Below are positions 38,591-48,464 of a stretch of DNA of 64,000 nucleotides, piece by piece. The translations under genes were made by a program, and so were the position numbers. A model generated the notes under the pieces. The model was not told the origin of the DNA and searched no databases. It saw only the letters and a program-made list of their open reading frames with translations. This stretch comes from Leptospira brenneri (GTDB lineage: Bacteria; Spirochaetota; Leptospiria; Leptospirales; Leptospiraceae), in assembly GCF_002812125.1 (NCBI RefSeq), contig NZ_NPDQ01000004.1:1-64000 (forward strand), given 5' to 3'. Positions within the stretch are counted from its first letter, which is position 1. Every line of letters begins with the position of its first letter.

Positions 38591-40057
38591 TTAGGTGATC
38601 TCGTTTGGTAGAGTTATCTTACAAATATCCAATTCAGAAACAGATTTTGCAAAACTAAGAAGTTTTGTTTCATCAAAATGAGATGAAGTAATCTGTAGTC
38701 CAATTGGTAAACCAGTAGAATCCACTCCCGCCGGACAACTGATGGCTGGAACTCCTGCTAGGTTTACCGAGGTGGTGAGAATGTCTGCTTGGTACATTTG
38801 GATGGGATCTTTTGTTTTTTCTCCTACTTTGAATGCCGTTGTCGGTGATGTGGGTTGAAAAATGATATCTACCGATTTAAAAAATTCTGCATATTGTTTA
38901 CGAATGAGAACTCTTGCTTTTTGAGCCTTTCCATAATAAGCATCATAATAACCGGAACTTAGTGAAAAGGTTCCAAGTAAAATACGACGTTTGACTTCAG
39001 GTCCAAATCCTTGTGTTCGGGACTCAGAGTATAAATCATCTAACTTTCCACTTCCTTCCTTACGGAGCCCGTAACGAATTCCGTCAAAGCGACTTAAGTT
39101 TGAGGAACATTCTGCAGTAGCAATTAAGTAATAAACGGGAATTGCATATTTAAGTAGAGAAAAATCTAGAGGAACAAGAATGGCTCCCTTGGATTCTAAT
39201 TCTTTTAATATATCCGTATAACGTTTGTTTACGTCTGTTGAAAAATTAAATTCCTCGGCCTTCATGATACCGATTTTTTTACCTTTCCACTCTACGGAAG
39301 AAACGGAATTAGCTTCAAAAGGATTTACTTTTGCAGTTGTTTGGTCTTTGTGATCGAGCCCTGAAATGATTTCCAAAAGGTCGGAGATTCCTTGTAAGTC
39401 ATTGGAAAATGGACCGATTTGATCAAGACTAGAAGCATAAGCAATGAGTCCATAACGAGAGATACGACCGTAAGTTGGCTTTAATCCCCAAATTCCACAA
39501 AGTGCAGCAGGTTGGCGAATGGATCCACCTGTGTCAGAACCAAGAGAAATAGGTAACATTGATCCCGCCACTACCGCCGCAGAACCACCGCTAGATCCTC
39601 CAGGAATTCTGTTTGTATCAAATGGATTTCTTGTGGTCTGGAAGGCACTATTTTCCGTAGAGGAGCCCATCGCAAACTCATCCATATTTAGTCTTGGGAA
39701 CAAAACAAAACCTTTGTCCTTCAATTTTTGAATGACAGAAGCATCATAAGGAGAACGAAAATTTTCTAAAATTTTAGATGAACAGGAAGTGATTTCACCT
39801 GTGATACAAATATTATCCTTAATTCCAATTGGGATTCCGTCAAATTCAGAAAGCAACTTTCCCGATTTTCTTCTGGTATCACTCTCTTCTGCTTGTTTAA
39901 GGATATGATCTTTGTTGATTTCTAGAAATGCTTTTACTTTGGAATCAACAGTTTCAATTCGTTTTATATAAGCAGAAACCAAATCTTTTGATTTTAGGGA
40001 ACCATCGTTTAATTTAGTTTTGATTTCAGAATAAGTGAGAAATATTAAATCTTTCAT
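38591..40057 (-). CDS. gatA: Glutamyl-tRNA(Gln) amidotransferase subunit A
   Basis: This 488-residue amidase-signature enzyme has the catalytic Lys in G-I-K-D-N-I, the Ser pair in P-G-G-S-S-G-G-S and the cis-Ser in G-S-D-T-G-G-S-I-R. It releases ammonia from glutamine for GatB to amidate Glu-tRNA-Gln (or Asp-tRNA-Asn). GatB is not in the window. The start overlaps gatC by 4 bases. Confidence 0.96.
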   Translation of the reverse strand: MKDLIFLTYSEIKTKLNDGSLKSKDLVSAYIKRIETVDSKVKAFLEINKDHILKQAEESDTRRKSGKLLSEFDGIPIGIKDNICITGEITSCSSKILENFRSPYDASVIQKLKDKGFVLFPRLNMDEFAMGSSTENSAFQTTRNPFDTNRIPGGSSGGSAAVVAGSMLPISLGSDTGGSIRQPAALCGIWGLKPTYGRISRYGLIAYASSLDQIGPFSNDLQGISDLLEIISGLDHKDQTTAKVNPFEANSVSSVEWKGKKIGIMKAEEFNFSTDVNKRYTDILKELESKGAILVPLDFSLLKYAIPVYYLIATAECSSNLSRFDGIRYGLRKEGSGKLDDLYSESRTQGFGPEVKRRILLGTFSLSSGYYDAYYGKAQKARVLIRKQYAEFFKSVDIIFQPTSPTTAFKVGEKTKDPIQMYQADILTTSVNLAGVPAISCPAGVDSTGLPIGLQITSSHFDETKLLSFAKSVSELDICKITLPNEIT

Positions 40058-40338
40058 GTTTCAATTACCTTAGGAACGACAACGTATCCATTTTCGTAAA
40101 GAGGAGCAATTTTTGCTAAATCGTCTCTTTTTAAACCATTTTCAGCTAAATCCTTTCTTAGCTCGTAAAAAATTTGCTCATAGATTTCGTCATCACCTAC
40201 ACTGGAAGTGTCTAGGTTTTTGATTTCATCAACGTATTGTACAATCCGAGAAAAGTCACTTAACATGGAAGATACTTCCGCCTCTTCGATGTTAAGTTTT
40301 GCCAAGTTGGCAATGTTTTTTAGTTCTTTTTCATCCAT
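40054..40338 (-). CDS. gatC: Glutamyl-tRNA(Gln) amidotransferase subunit C
   Basis: The 94-residue product matches GatC in size and order: an N-terminal helix with [14 protein letters not shown], then I-V-Q-Y-V-D-E-I, then D-D-L-A-K-I-A-P. It stabilises GatA and links it to GatB. It is the first gene of gatC-gatA-hisF-symporter, 9 bases after the sugar-transferase gene stop. Confidence 0.93.
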   Translation of the reverse strand: MDEKELKNIANLAKLNIEEAEVSSMLSDFSRIVQYVDEIKNLDTSSVGDDEIYEQIFYELRKDLAENGLKRDDLAKIAPLYENGYVVVPKVIET

Positions 40339-40347
40339 AAGTTTTCC

Positions 40348-41748
40348 TCAGTATGCATTCCTATCTATAATTGTCTTTAGGGGCGTAAGTAAAATGATTT
40401 TGATATCGAGAAGTAATGACCAATTTTCTATATAAAAAATATCTGCTTCAATTCGTTTTTCGATAGAGGTATCTCCACGAAATCCTTGAACCTGTGCCCA
40501 ACCAGTAATTCCTGCTTTTGCCGCATGCCGTCTCATATATTGTTGGTGTTCATTTCGAAATTTTTCTACGTAAAAGGGTCGTTCTGGTCTTGGTCCTACA
40601 ACGGACATGTCACCGAGTAATACGTTAAAAAATTGAGGAGTTTCATCTAAGGATAACTTTCGTAATACGGCGCCAACAGCTGTCACTCGTGGATCATCTT
40701 TTATTGTCCACAATGTGTCTGATTTTTCCTTTGTTTGGACAACCATGGACCGAAATTTAATCATTCCGAAGACTTTGTTGTCGAGTCCGACACGTTCTTG
40801 TTTATAAAAAACAGGCCCTCTACTTGTAAGTTTTACAAGTAATGCAATGAGAAGGTAAAACGGACTAAATAGTAAAATAAAAAATAAGGAGAATAAAATA
40901 TCGAAACTTCTTTTTAAAACTAAATTGTATCCTAGCCTTAAAGGGATATTTCGAATGGAGATGATTGGAATACCGTCGAGTACTTCCACTCTTCCTTTGG
41001 CTGTTACAATTTCTTCATAACTTGGAATCACTTTTAAATCGATTCCATGAAAATCAGCAATATCGATCACTTCCTTTAAAGAATCTCCTTCTTCATGGGA
41101 AAGTGCATAAACGATCAAATCGATGTTATTATTTTCGACATAAGACTCTAATTTTCCGGTTGTGGTGACTGTATGAAGTTTCTTCGCGGAAAGATTTTTT
41201 TTCCCAGCAACAAAACCTTTTACTGTATAACCATAAATAGAATGTTTTTTCAGTGTTTCTGAAAAGTTGATAGCAGATTTACCCGTTCCGATAATGAGAA
41301 CAGATTTTAAGTTAAATCCTTTGCTACGTAAATATTGCATTAAGGATCTTAAGATAAAATGAGAAAAGGAAGTGAGAATGACTGTGCAAATGGCAAAGTA
41401 AGCGATAACAAGTCTTGAAAAACTCTCTCCTCGAAAGAAAAAGAGTAAGGATAAAACCACCAAAAGGTTTAAAATCACACCTGTAATGATCGCAAATAAC
41501 TCATCTGAAAAAGATAATCCTCTTCTTGGATGGTATAGATCTATGGACAAAAAAGAGAGAACTTGTGAAAATCCAAGGACGACACCTAAGATCAAATAGT
41601 TTACTGGATCTATCGTTTGAATTTGAAATGATGAGTCTGGTGATAGATAATAACGAATCACATAAGCAGAAACAAAACTTGCAAGTGCGATAAAAAAATC
41701 GGTCACTAGGAAGAGGAGTTTGAATGATTGGCTTCTTTCTTTTAACAT
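40348..41748 (-). CDS. Undecaprenyl-phosphate sugar-1-phosphate transferase (WbaP/WcaJ type)
   Basis: This 466-residue polyprenol glycosylphosphotransferase has four N-terminal membrane helices (to about residue 130) and a central Rossmann-like domain with I-G-T-G-K-S. The C-terminal catalytic domain has K-R-S-F-D-I, then R-V-G-L-D-N-K-V-F-G-M-I-K-F-R-S-M, D-E-T-P-Q-F-F-N and G-P-R-P-E-R-P. It loads the first sugar phosphate on undecaprenyl phosphate for O-antigen or exopolysaccharide. It lies 12 bases after the LptD-like gene, so surface polysaccharide start and outer-membrane assembly are linked. Confidence 0.93.
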   Translation of the reverse strand: MLKERSQSFKLLFLVTDFFIALASFVSAYVIRYYLSPDSSFQIQTIDPVNYLILGVVLGFSQVLSFLSIDLYHPRRGLSFSDELFAIITGVILNLLVVLSLLFFFRGESFSRLVIAYFAICTVILTSFSHFILRSLMQYLRSKGFNLKSVLIIGTGKSAINFSETLKKHSIYGYTVKGFVAGKKNLSAKKLHTVTTTGKLESYVENNNIDLIVYALSHEEGDSLKEVIDIADFHGIDLKVIPSYEEIVTAKGRVEVLDGIPIISIRNIPLRLGYNLVLKRSFDILFSLFFILLFSPFYLLIALLVKLTSRGPVFYKQERVGLDNKVFGMIKFRSMVVQTKEKSDTLWTIKDDPRVTAVGAVLRKLSLDETPQFFNVLLGDMSVVGPRPERPFYVEKFRNEHQQYMRRHAAKAGITGWAQVQGFRGDTSIEKRIEADIFYIENWSLLLDIKIILLTPLKTIIDRNAY

Positions 41749-41760
41749 TTTAAACTCTTA

Positions 41761-44718
41761 TCATTCTGTTAAGTCAGTGGAAGTTCCGTCAAGAGGACGT
41801 TTGCGGAACCTGTACAACCGAACACGTGTGGCTTGTGCAGATGCAGAATCTCCAAAACTGAAATTGGTTAAGTTTACAGAAAAGTATACTGACTGGTCAT
41901 AAAAAGTCAATTGGTTGTTCATTGTGAGACCTCCAGGTAGAGCTCTTAAGTTCATACTGTACCCCAGTCGGTATTCCCAGTTATGTAAATCAAGTTTAAG
42001 GGTCATCATAAACCGATTGATGTTAAAGACTGTTTTTTGTCTTGCTGTTTGCCCTTGTGCCCCTGTTCCCGCAGCTAAATCTTCCCAAATGGTGGTTTGG
42101 TCGTAATTGGTTCCAGTTTGGGATGTATACAACTCAGGACTCGTATTCATTGCATAAAACTGACCTTGTGCGAGAGCCGTGAGTCGCCAAGGTTCTGTTA
42201 CGCGAGAATCAACTTCTAGTTCCAAACCGGCATACCGAGTTACTTTGACATCAGTTTTAAAGAAAAATCTGTAACTATCTAAGTAACTATCTTTGTAAAC
42301 ATGATACCAGGTAGATCCAATCTCTAGGCTACGGAATGCTCTGATGACGGGCCAAGAAAATCCACCCATTTTATAAGACACAGTTAAGTTATTAGAGAGT
42401 GACCGGTTTTGTGGAGTGTGGTGTACATAATCATTGTTAATAAACACACCAGAATAAAAATTTCGTTTTCTTTCCAACAAACTGGGTCGACGTGTTGTAA
42501 ACCCATCCACAAAATCAAAAAAACCACCGATCCTAACAACAGTATAATACCATCTTTGCATATTGGTAAGACCAGGATTGTAAGCGGATGAGAAGTTTCG
42601 TAAATCACGAATGGTGCGGATAGATACATCCCAATCATTGAGTGCGTAACTTTCTAACGCAAATTCGGCTTCATGTTGGCGTAAGTTTCCAAGGATTGGA
42701 TCTTTTGCTTCTGCTTTATCTGCATCTAGACGGCGATAAGTCGTTGATAGAAATATTTCTGGAATTCCCATCCGAACCGTATGTGCTTGGCGAACATACT
42801 GATACGACTGCTGTTTGAGCATAGTTGCATAGGCTTTGTTGACATCGCGGTCTGGGCTATTTAATTCGTTTCCTGAGCCAGGATACTCCACTGTTTGTTT
42901 GGTAGCTCCCATATAAACGGAAGGAGTAAAAGACATATAAGCACCCATGGCGATCGGAGAACGAAATCCTGTTTCTCCGATAACATTGGTTTGGGATCGT
43001 AAAACAAAATCCTGGTATTGGCTTCTTGGATCCACAACTCCTGTGGTTGGATTCGTTCTTTGTTGGGGTACTCCATAAATTCGATTGATGTTCGTTTGAA
43101 AGAGTAAATCCCAATAGACAGGACTATTTGTTCCCGGAATTAACCCAATATTACTAGAATTTCTAATCGTTACGGCAGGAAGAGTGTCTTGTGCCGCAAA
43201 ATATTGGTTTGCTTGGATTTGGTAAACGAGAGTTCGACTCATCGAGAATCCAACACTTAAATCTCCTCGGTTTTCTGTATAACTTAAGTTCCAATTGAGT
43301 AAGTTACGGATGAGTCCAAAACGAACATCGCGGTAACTGTAAAGTGATTGTAAGGAGTTGGAAGGTTGGTATCTGTTTCCAAATTCATAATCAAATTGGC
43401 GATTACTATAGTTTTCATATTGTAATTGAACGTTTCTTGTATAATCTTTTGCAAAATCATTAAATTTTGCATTCAATCGAATGTCAGTTTTCCACCATGG
43501 ATCGTAGTTAACACCTGTATTGCGATACGGCAATCCTGTATTCGGAAACATTTCCCCTTTATCTACATTGTTTGTTGTTGCTACACTTCCAACTCCATAG
43601 TCTTTAAAACGATCTTCATATACCGGAGTAATAACATTGTTTTTATAATTTGCATAACCGAGATTGATATTATAATTTAAAAAAGGAGAAAGTTTCCACA
43701 TCTCCAACTGCGCGGCTTGTCCGGTCTTTTCATACATATCGAATCTGAATTTATAACCATTTGCCAGGAAGATACTATTTGGATAGGAATCTGACCACTG
43801 GTATGAGTTTTGCCAAAACCAACCTTGTGTATTGTTTTTACCTATTTGAGTGGTCACTCCATTTCCTGATTCGGAATTGTATAAAACAGGGAACCTAAAT
43901 AATGTGGTTCCCCCTACTTTATAAGAAACATCGTAAGCTACAACGGAACGATCATCATGTACAAGTATCTTTTTTGCCTGAAAGGATTCGTGAGGAAGTT
44001 CCGCATTACAAGCAGTAAAGTATCCCATTTCCAAAAGGTAACGTTTTTCATCCAAACGTTTTAGCTTTTGGCCTATAAAGTGAGATGGGAACATACTCAA
44101 TTTAGAATTATAAACAACACCTTGATTAATTTTTAAATCATAGATCATCCGGTCGCCATTAACTTTAGCATTCCCGTCTTTATACTCTACGCCTCCTTCG
44201 GCATAGATTTCTTGTCTAGTTGCGTCGATAGAAACCGAATCTGCTACCAGTTCTCCTGATCTGATTTTTAACCGAACTTTACCTCGAAGTACGAGAACTC
44301 CACCTTTGGTTTTATCGATATTTAATAGTTGGCCCTCGGCAGCATTTTGGATTTGGATGGGAGGATCTTTTTTAGGTTGTGAACTAAGTAATGACTCCGG
44401 CGTTAGCACTTGCTCTTCTTCTGGAACGAGAGCTTCTCTTAGCCGATCTCTTTTTGTATAAATGGTGCCCGATGGATTCAGTCCTAAATTGCGAAGGTTA
44501 TCTTCTACTTCACGATCTGACATAGAATCCACTGACTTTCGAACGAGTCCCCTCTGCACTTGAGCGGCGGTTTGTTTTCTTTCTTCTTCTTGTGAATTTT
44601 TTACAGGTCCTTGGGCCTCTGGAAATAGAAGTTTCAGCCCATTGATATCCTGCGCCAGAATTTCCATTCCGAAGAGAATACCGTAAAATAATATTAGAAA
44701 ACGAATGGATTTTTGCAC
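41761..44718 (-). CDS. LptD/OstA-like outer-membrane protein
   Basis: The 985-residue product has a signal peptide (cleavage near residue 22, L-A-Q-D). Residues about 64-95 (S-D-R-E-V-E-D-N-L-R-N-L-G-L, then R-D-R-L-R-E-A-L) look like a SAP-type helix-loop-helix. An OstA/LptA-type beta-jellyroll follows (about 130-230, with G-E-L-V-A-D-S-V-S-I-D and Y-A-E-G-G-V). The large C-terminal part is rich in alternating aromatic residues, as in a beta-barrel, and ends near F-R-K-R-P-L-D. It probably inserts LPS into the outer leaflet, as LptD does. The orthology is inferred. Confidence 0.8.
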   Translation of the reverse strand: MQKSIRFLILFYGILFGMEILAQDINGLKLLFPEAQGPVKNSQEEERKQTAAQVQRGLVRKSVDSMSDREVEDNLRNLGLNPSGTIYTKRDRLREALVPEEEQVLTPESLLSSQPKKDPPIQIQNAAEGQLLNIDKTKGGVLVLRGKVRLKIRSGELVADSVSIDATRQEIYAEGGVEYKDGNAKVNGDRMIYDLKINQGVVYNSKLSMFPSHFIGQKLKRLDEKRYLLEMGYFTACNAELPHESFQAKKILVHDDRSVVAYDVSYKVGGTTLFRFPVLYNSESGNGVTTQIGKNNTQGWFWQNSYQWSDSYPNSIFLANGYKFRFDMYEKTGQAAQLEMWKLSPFLNYNINLGYANYKNNVITPVYEDRFKDYGVGSVATTNNVDKGEMFPNTGLPYRNTGVNYDPWWKTDIRLNAKFNDFAKDYTRNVQLQYENYSNRQFDYEFGNRYQPSNSLQSLYSYRDVRFGLIRNLLNWNLSYTENRGDLSVGFSMSRTLVYQIQANQYFAAQDTLPAVTIRNSSNIGLIPGTNSPVYWDLLFQTNINRIYGVPQQRTNPTTGVVDPRSQYQDFVLRSQTNVIGETGFRSPIAMGAYMSFTPSVYMGATKQTVEYPGSGNELNSPDRDVNKAYATMLKQQSYQYVRQAHTVRMGIPEIFLSTTYRRLDADKAEAKDPILGNLRQHEAEFALESYALNDWDVSIRTIRDLRNFSSAYNPGLTNMQRWYYTVVRIGGFFDFVDGFTTRRPSLLERKRNFYSGVFINNDYVHHTPQNRSLSNNLTVSYKMGGFSWPVIRAFRSLEIGSTWYHVYKDSYLDSYRFFFKTDVKVTRYAGLELEVDSRVTEPWRLTALAQGQFYAMNTSPELYTSQTGTNYDQTTIWEDLAAGTGAQGQTARQKTVFNINRFMMTLKLDLHNWEYRLGYSMNLRALPGGLTMNNQLTFYDQSVYFSVNLTNFSFGDSASAQATRVRLYRFRKRPLDGTSTDLTE

Positions 44719-44825
44719 AGCGGGCTTTGAAAGTATAGAACGAGAGTTTTACACCGGTCGAAAAAATCAATGGAAAACCAGGCGGAATTTCGAACTAGAA
44801 TCCTGTATTTTAGCGGAAAAAGAGG

Positions 44826-44855
44826 TTGCTTAAGTATTCATGTAATGGACATAAT
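44826..44855 (+). promoter_or_regulatory. Candidate sigma70-type promoter
   Basis: TTGCTT (44826-44831), an 18-base spacer and CATAAT (44850-44855) lie 37 bases before the gene at 44892. A small GCTCAA-tcc-TTGAGC hairpin (44862-44876) follows in the leader. Plausible but not distinctive. Confidence 0.35.
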
Positions 44856-44891
44856 CAAATGGCTCAATCCTTGAGCATCCGGGAGTTTTGA

Positions 44892-45242
44892 ATGGCAAAA
44901 ACCTACTCTGGGGAACGTGTTCCAGGCACTTTGCGATACAATCTCAAAGTGAAAGAGGGAAACACAGAACATTGCTTCCTAGTTCCAGAACCCTCTATCC
45001 AGATTCCCATGGAGGGCTTTGGCCCTGATGAAAGTGCCAACAGGTTGGCTCTCGCCATCCTTCTTGATTTCACAAAAAATCCCCAAACTTCGTTTTCATA
45101 CTATAAAGATTTCAACTTTTTTCTCTCAGGGTTATTTTTGGAAGACAATTGGATGTTACATTCGAGCCGTATAGAATTGTTTTTTAAATTATTAGAAGAA
45201 ACACCTCAATTTTCAAAACCGCTAGTTTTGGGGAAACGTTAA
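44892..45242 (+). CDS. Small soluble protein, possibly DUF6166-like
   Basis: The 116-residue product has no signal peptide. The middle block G-P-D-E-S-A-N-R-L-A-L-A-I-L-L-D-F followed by an aromatic segment and W-M-L-H-S-S resembles the DUF6166 pattern (GPxxLALAILxD), but this is from memory and weak. Function unknown. GGGAG lies 6 bases before ATG. It is divergent from the LptD-like gene and ends 7 bases before the convergent receiver gene. Confidence 0.65.
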   Translation: MAKTYSGERVPGTLRYNLKVKEGNTEHCFLVPEPSIQIPMEGFGPDESANRLALAILLDFTKNPQTSFSYYKDFNFFLSGLFLEDNWMLHSSRIELFFKLLEETPQFSKPLVLGKR

Positions 45243-45249
45243 ACATCTG

Positions 45250-46362
45250 TTATAGTGGCTTTACAATTGGGAGAGTAAAAAACCAAGAAGATAAGTTGTC
45301 ATCTCGGTACATCTTTCCTTTATGTTCACCAATGATACTTCTTGTGACTTCTAACGAGTTCATTTGTGAAATCCCTTTCATCAAATCTTCTGATCCATTG
45401 TCTTTGATTTGAATGAGGATATGACTTGTTCCATCTTCTTCTGCTTGTTTTAAGCTGATGGTAATTTTTCTACCAATCGTTCCTTCTCTCGTATTCACTC
45501 GCACTCTGGCATCTTGGATTAAATTGAGAAGTACCTGTTTGATTTTTTGAGGTTGGCAATAAATTAGAGGAATGTCTCCAATTTCAATTTCACATTGGAT
45601 TCCTTCCTTCAAAAAGTACTGGTGGAGAAACGAACGAGTGTCGTTTGTGATACTTCCCAAATTGGAATAGTTCCATTGAGAGGAAGTCGACTGAGAATAG
45701 GAAACTAGGTTTTTTATGATTTTTGCAATTCTATCAGATTCTTCTGCAATTTTAGATGCCTTTTCTTCTAAGGAATGACTCCCAATTTTTTTGGCTTCTA
45801 AGGTAATTAGGTCTGCTAAATTTAGAATGGATGTGAGTGGATTATTCACTTCATGAGAAATCCCTGAGGCAACTAGAGCAATGGTTTCCCATTTTTGATT
45901 TTCGGCAAGCCTACTCTCCACATTTCGTATGTGTTTTTGTACTTGTGATTTATAAATTGCCATTTCCACCGAGATATACAAATCACGGCTGTTAAATGGT
46001 TTAATTAAATAACCGAATGGTTCGGTGGCCTTGGCTCTATTAATAGTTGCTTCATCTGAATAAGCAGTTAAATAGATAACAGGAATTTCTTTTGTTTTTT
46101 TGATAATGGTTGCAATTTCGATCCCATCCATCGGACCGTTTAGCATAATATCCATAAGAACCAAATCGAAATTTTGATTTTCGATGTGTTCAATGGCATC
46201 ATTGGCATCAGAAACATAAGTCGCATTGTATCCGTATTGTTTCAAAGTGGAACAAATATTGATAGCAATGATCCTTTCATCCTCAACGACTAAGATTCTT
46301 TTAACGTCTGTTTCTTTATCTGATCCCACAACTGCTGTCATATTATTTAAAACCGGTTCCAT
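45250..46362 (-). CDS. Receiver-DHp protein with worn-down ATPase domain (Spo0B/ChpT-like hybrid)
   Basis: The 370-residue protein has an N-terminal receiver domain (about 17-135; phospho-Asp in L-V-L-M-D-I-M, Lys in L-I-K-P-F-N) joined by a short helix to a HisKA-type domain with an intact H-box (G-I-S-H-E-V-N-N-P-L). The C-terminal domain has the HATPase fold outline, but the N-box Asn is Asp (N-L-I-Q-D-A), the G1 box reads D-N-G-S-E and the G2 lid motif is missing. It probably cannot bind ATP and may relay phosphate between His and Asp. The start codon is ATG; no signal peptide. Confidence 0.82.
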   Translation of the reverse strand: MEPVLNNMTAVVGSDKETDVKRILVVEDERIIAINICSTLKQYGYNATYVSDANDAIEHIENQNFDLVLMDIMLNGPMDGIEIATIIKKTKEIPVIYLTAYSDEATINRAKATEPFGYLIKPFNSRDLYISVEMAIYKSQVQKHIRNVESRLAENQKWETIALVASGISHEVNNPLTSILNLADLITLEAKKIGSHSLEEKASKIAEESDRIAKIIKNLVSYSQSTSSQWNYSNLGSITNDTRSFLHQYFLKEGIQCEIEIGDIPLIYCQPQKIKQVLLNLIQDARVRVNTREGTIGRKITISLKQAEEDGTSHILIQIKDNGSEDLMKGISQMNSLEVTRSIIGEHKGKMYRDDNLSSWFFTLPIVKPL

Positions 46363-46420
46363 CTATCAAATAGAATAATTAGAGTTTGTCAACAGAATCC
46401 AGATAACAAATCTCTGTATT

Positions 46421-48418
46421 GTGAATGAGGATTTAAACGACGCACAAAAAACAGTCATTCTGTCTCCTCCTGGCCCCATCTTAGTGGTCGCGGGAGCGGG
46501 AACAGGAAAAACAAACACGATTGTTCATAAATTAGCAGCTCTGGTTGAGTCTGGGATTGACCCCAGTTCTCTGCTTCTTCTGACATTTACCAGAAGGGCT
46601 GCTAAAGAAATGGTAAACCGAGCGAGCGGTCTACTTGATTCGAGAATGTTTTCCGTTCAGGGTGGAACGTTTCATTCCTTTTGCCACCAATTTCTACGAA
46701 AGTATTCCTTATCTGTTTCCCTGAATTCCAATTTTACGATTTTGGATGAAGATGATGCAGTGAGTTTTGTTGGGATGGCTAGGGACCAAATTGTATCCAA
46801 AGATTCAAAAGTTCGGTTTCCCAAAAAAGAAACTTTGGCGGAAATTTTTTCTGCCTGTTTCAATCTACAAAGTTCTTTGGAAAAAGTCTTACAAAAAGAC
46901 TATCCCATGTTTCTTGGAATCACAAGAGAAATTCAAGAGATCAAAACCAAATTTTCTGAACTCAAATTAAAACATAATTCGTTGGATTTTGATGATTTGT
47001 TAGACTTCACAAGAAAGATCTTGATGGAAGAAGAATCCATCCGAGAACGTGTTGGATTACAATACCAATATATTTTGGTAGATGAATACCAAGACACAAA
47101 TCGAATCCAAGCTCATATTGCTTGTTTACTGGCAAGCAAACACCAAAACATTCTTGTTGTTGGGGATGATGCACAGTGTATTTATGGATTTCGCGGGGCC
47201 AATGTGAATAATATGTTGGATTTTCCAAAAATTTTCCAAAACACTCAAACAATCCACCTAACAAAAAATTATCGAAGCACACAACCGATTCTGGATTTAG
47301 CAAATGCCGTTTTGGATGGGAGCAAAGAAAACTACAAAAAACAATTAGTTTCTTTTCAGACAAAACCTCTTCAATCGAAACCAAAACATATAAAATTTGA
47401 GTCTACAGAAGAAGAAGCTACTTGGATTGCTGATAAAATTTTAGAATTGTATGAGGAGAATATTCCTTTATCAAAAATGGCAGTTCTTTTCCGCGCTGGT
47501 TATGTTTCTAACCTTTTAGAAGTCAAACTCAGTGCTAAACAAATTCCGTTTAGAAAGTATGGAGGAAAACGATTTTTAGATTTAGCGCATGTCAAAGATT
47601 TGTTGTCCTACCTTCGTATCATTGATAATCCCAAAGATGTACTTTCTTGGAATCGAATTTTACTTCTAGAAAAAAATATAGGAAAAAAGTATGCTCAAGT
47701 TTTGTATAAAAATCTTGAATCGATTGATTTCCAATACGAACAAATAGATTCTTCTTCTACTTTCTTTTTGGGAATTTCTGATGCATCTAAGTTCTCGTTT
47801 CAGAATCTAGTGGGAGTTCTGCGGTCACAAACTCCAAATTTGGGAAATAGTATGGCCATTGTAGAAGCAGTTTTATCTTATTATTTTCCTATTTTGGAAC
47901 AAGAATATGATGATTTTGATAAAAGAAAATTGGATTTAGAGTCTTTTAAAATTCTAACAAAATCTTCTCCGCTCTTATCTGATTATTTAGCAAACTTAAC
48001 TTTAGATCCTACAGAAAGAATGGATACCAGTTCTCCGGAAAAAGAAGAAGATGAATTTTTGACACTTTCCACAATCCATTCCGCGAAAGGCCTAGAGTGG
48101 GAACATATCTTTACCATGCAAGTAGTGGAAGGAATTTTGCCTAGTTCCAGAACGAAAACCATCCAAGATTTAGAAGAAGAAAGACGCCTCTTTTACGTAG
48201 CAATCACTCGGGCAAAACAAGGATTATTTTTAACATCACCTATTTTTTCTGATAAAAATAGGTTAACGACAGTAAGCCGGTTTTTGACTGATTTACCTAA
48301 TTTAAGTGAATTTGTTGATGAGGAGATTACAAAAATCCAGAAAGAGGAAGTAGAAACTAGTTCCACTAAACAGGAAAACGATAGGTTTCATGACATCCAA
48401 CGCTACTTTTTGAATTGA
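46421..48418 (+). CDS. UvrD/Rep-family ATP-dependent DNA helicase
   Basis: This 665-residue superfamily 1A helicase has the Q-motif L-N-D-A-Q-K, Walker A G-A-G-T-G-K-T, D-E-Y-Q-D-T-N (motif II), G-D-D-A-Q-C-I-Y-G-F-R-G (motif III), N-Y-R-S-T (motif IV) and V-A-I-T-R-A-K near the end (motif VI). It unwinds DNA 3'-5' in repair and replication restart. Which paralogue (UvrD, PcrA or Rep) cannot be set from this. It starts at GTG 46421, justified because the Q-motif follows within eight residues. Confidence 0.93.
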   Translation: MNEDLNDAQKTVILSPPGPILVVAGAGTGKTNTIVHKLAALVESGIDPSSLLLLTFTRRAAKEMVNRASGLLDSRMFSVQGGTFHSFCHQFLRKYSLSVSLNSNFTILDEDDAVSFVGMARDQIVSKDSKVRFPKKETLAEIFSACFNLQSSLEKVLQKDYPMFLGITREIQEIKTKFSELKLKHNSLDFDDLLDFTRKILMEEESIRERVGLQYQYILVDEYQDTNRIQAHIACLLASKHQNILVVGDDAQCIYGFRGANVNNMLDFPKIFQNTQTIHLTKNYRSTQPILDLANAVLDGSKENYKKQLVSFQTKPLQSKPKHIKFESTEEEATWIADKILELYEENIPLSKMAVLFRAGYVSNLLEVKLSAKQIPFRKYGGKRFLDLAHVKDLLSYLRIIDNPKDVLSWNRILLLEKNIGKKYAQVLYKNLESIDFQYEQIDSSSTFFLGISDASKFSFQNLVGVLRSQTPNLGNSMAIVEAVLSYYFPILEQEYDDFDKRKLDLESFKILTKSSPLLSDYLANLTLDPTERMDTSSPEKEEDEFLTLSTIHSAKGLEWEHIFTMQVVEGILPSSRTKTIQDLEEERRLFYVAITRAKQGLFLTSPIFSDKNRLTTVSRFLTDLPNLSEFVDEEITKIQKEEVETSSTKQENDRFHDIQRYFLN

Positions 48419-48464
48419 TTTCTGAAAAATAATCCCCTACCATAGGTTTAGATTTGGAGGACGT

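Noticed and set aside
38591..40338. Incomplete GatCAB operon (no gatB)
   Set aside because: gatB is often encoded elsewhere in bacteria, so its absence in the window is not unusual.
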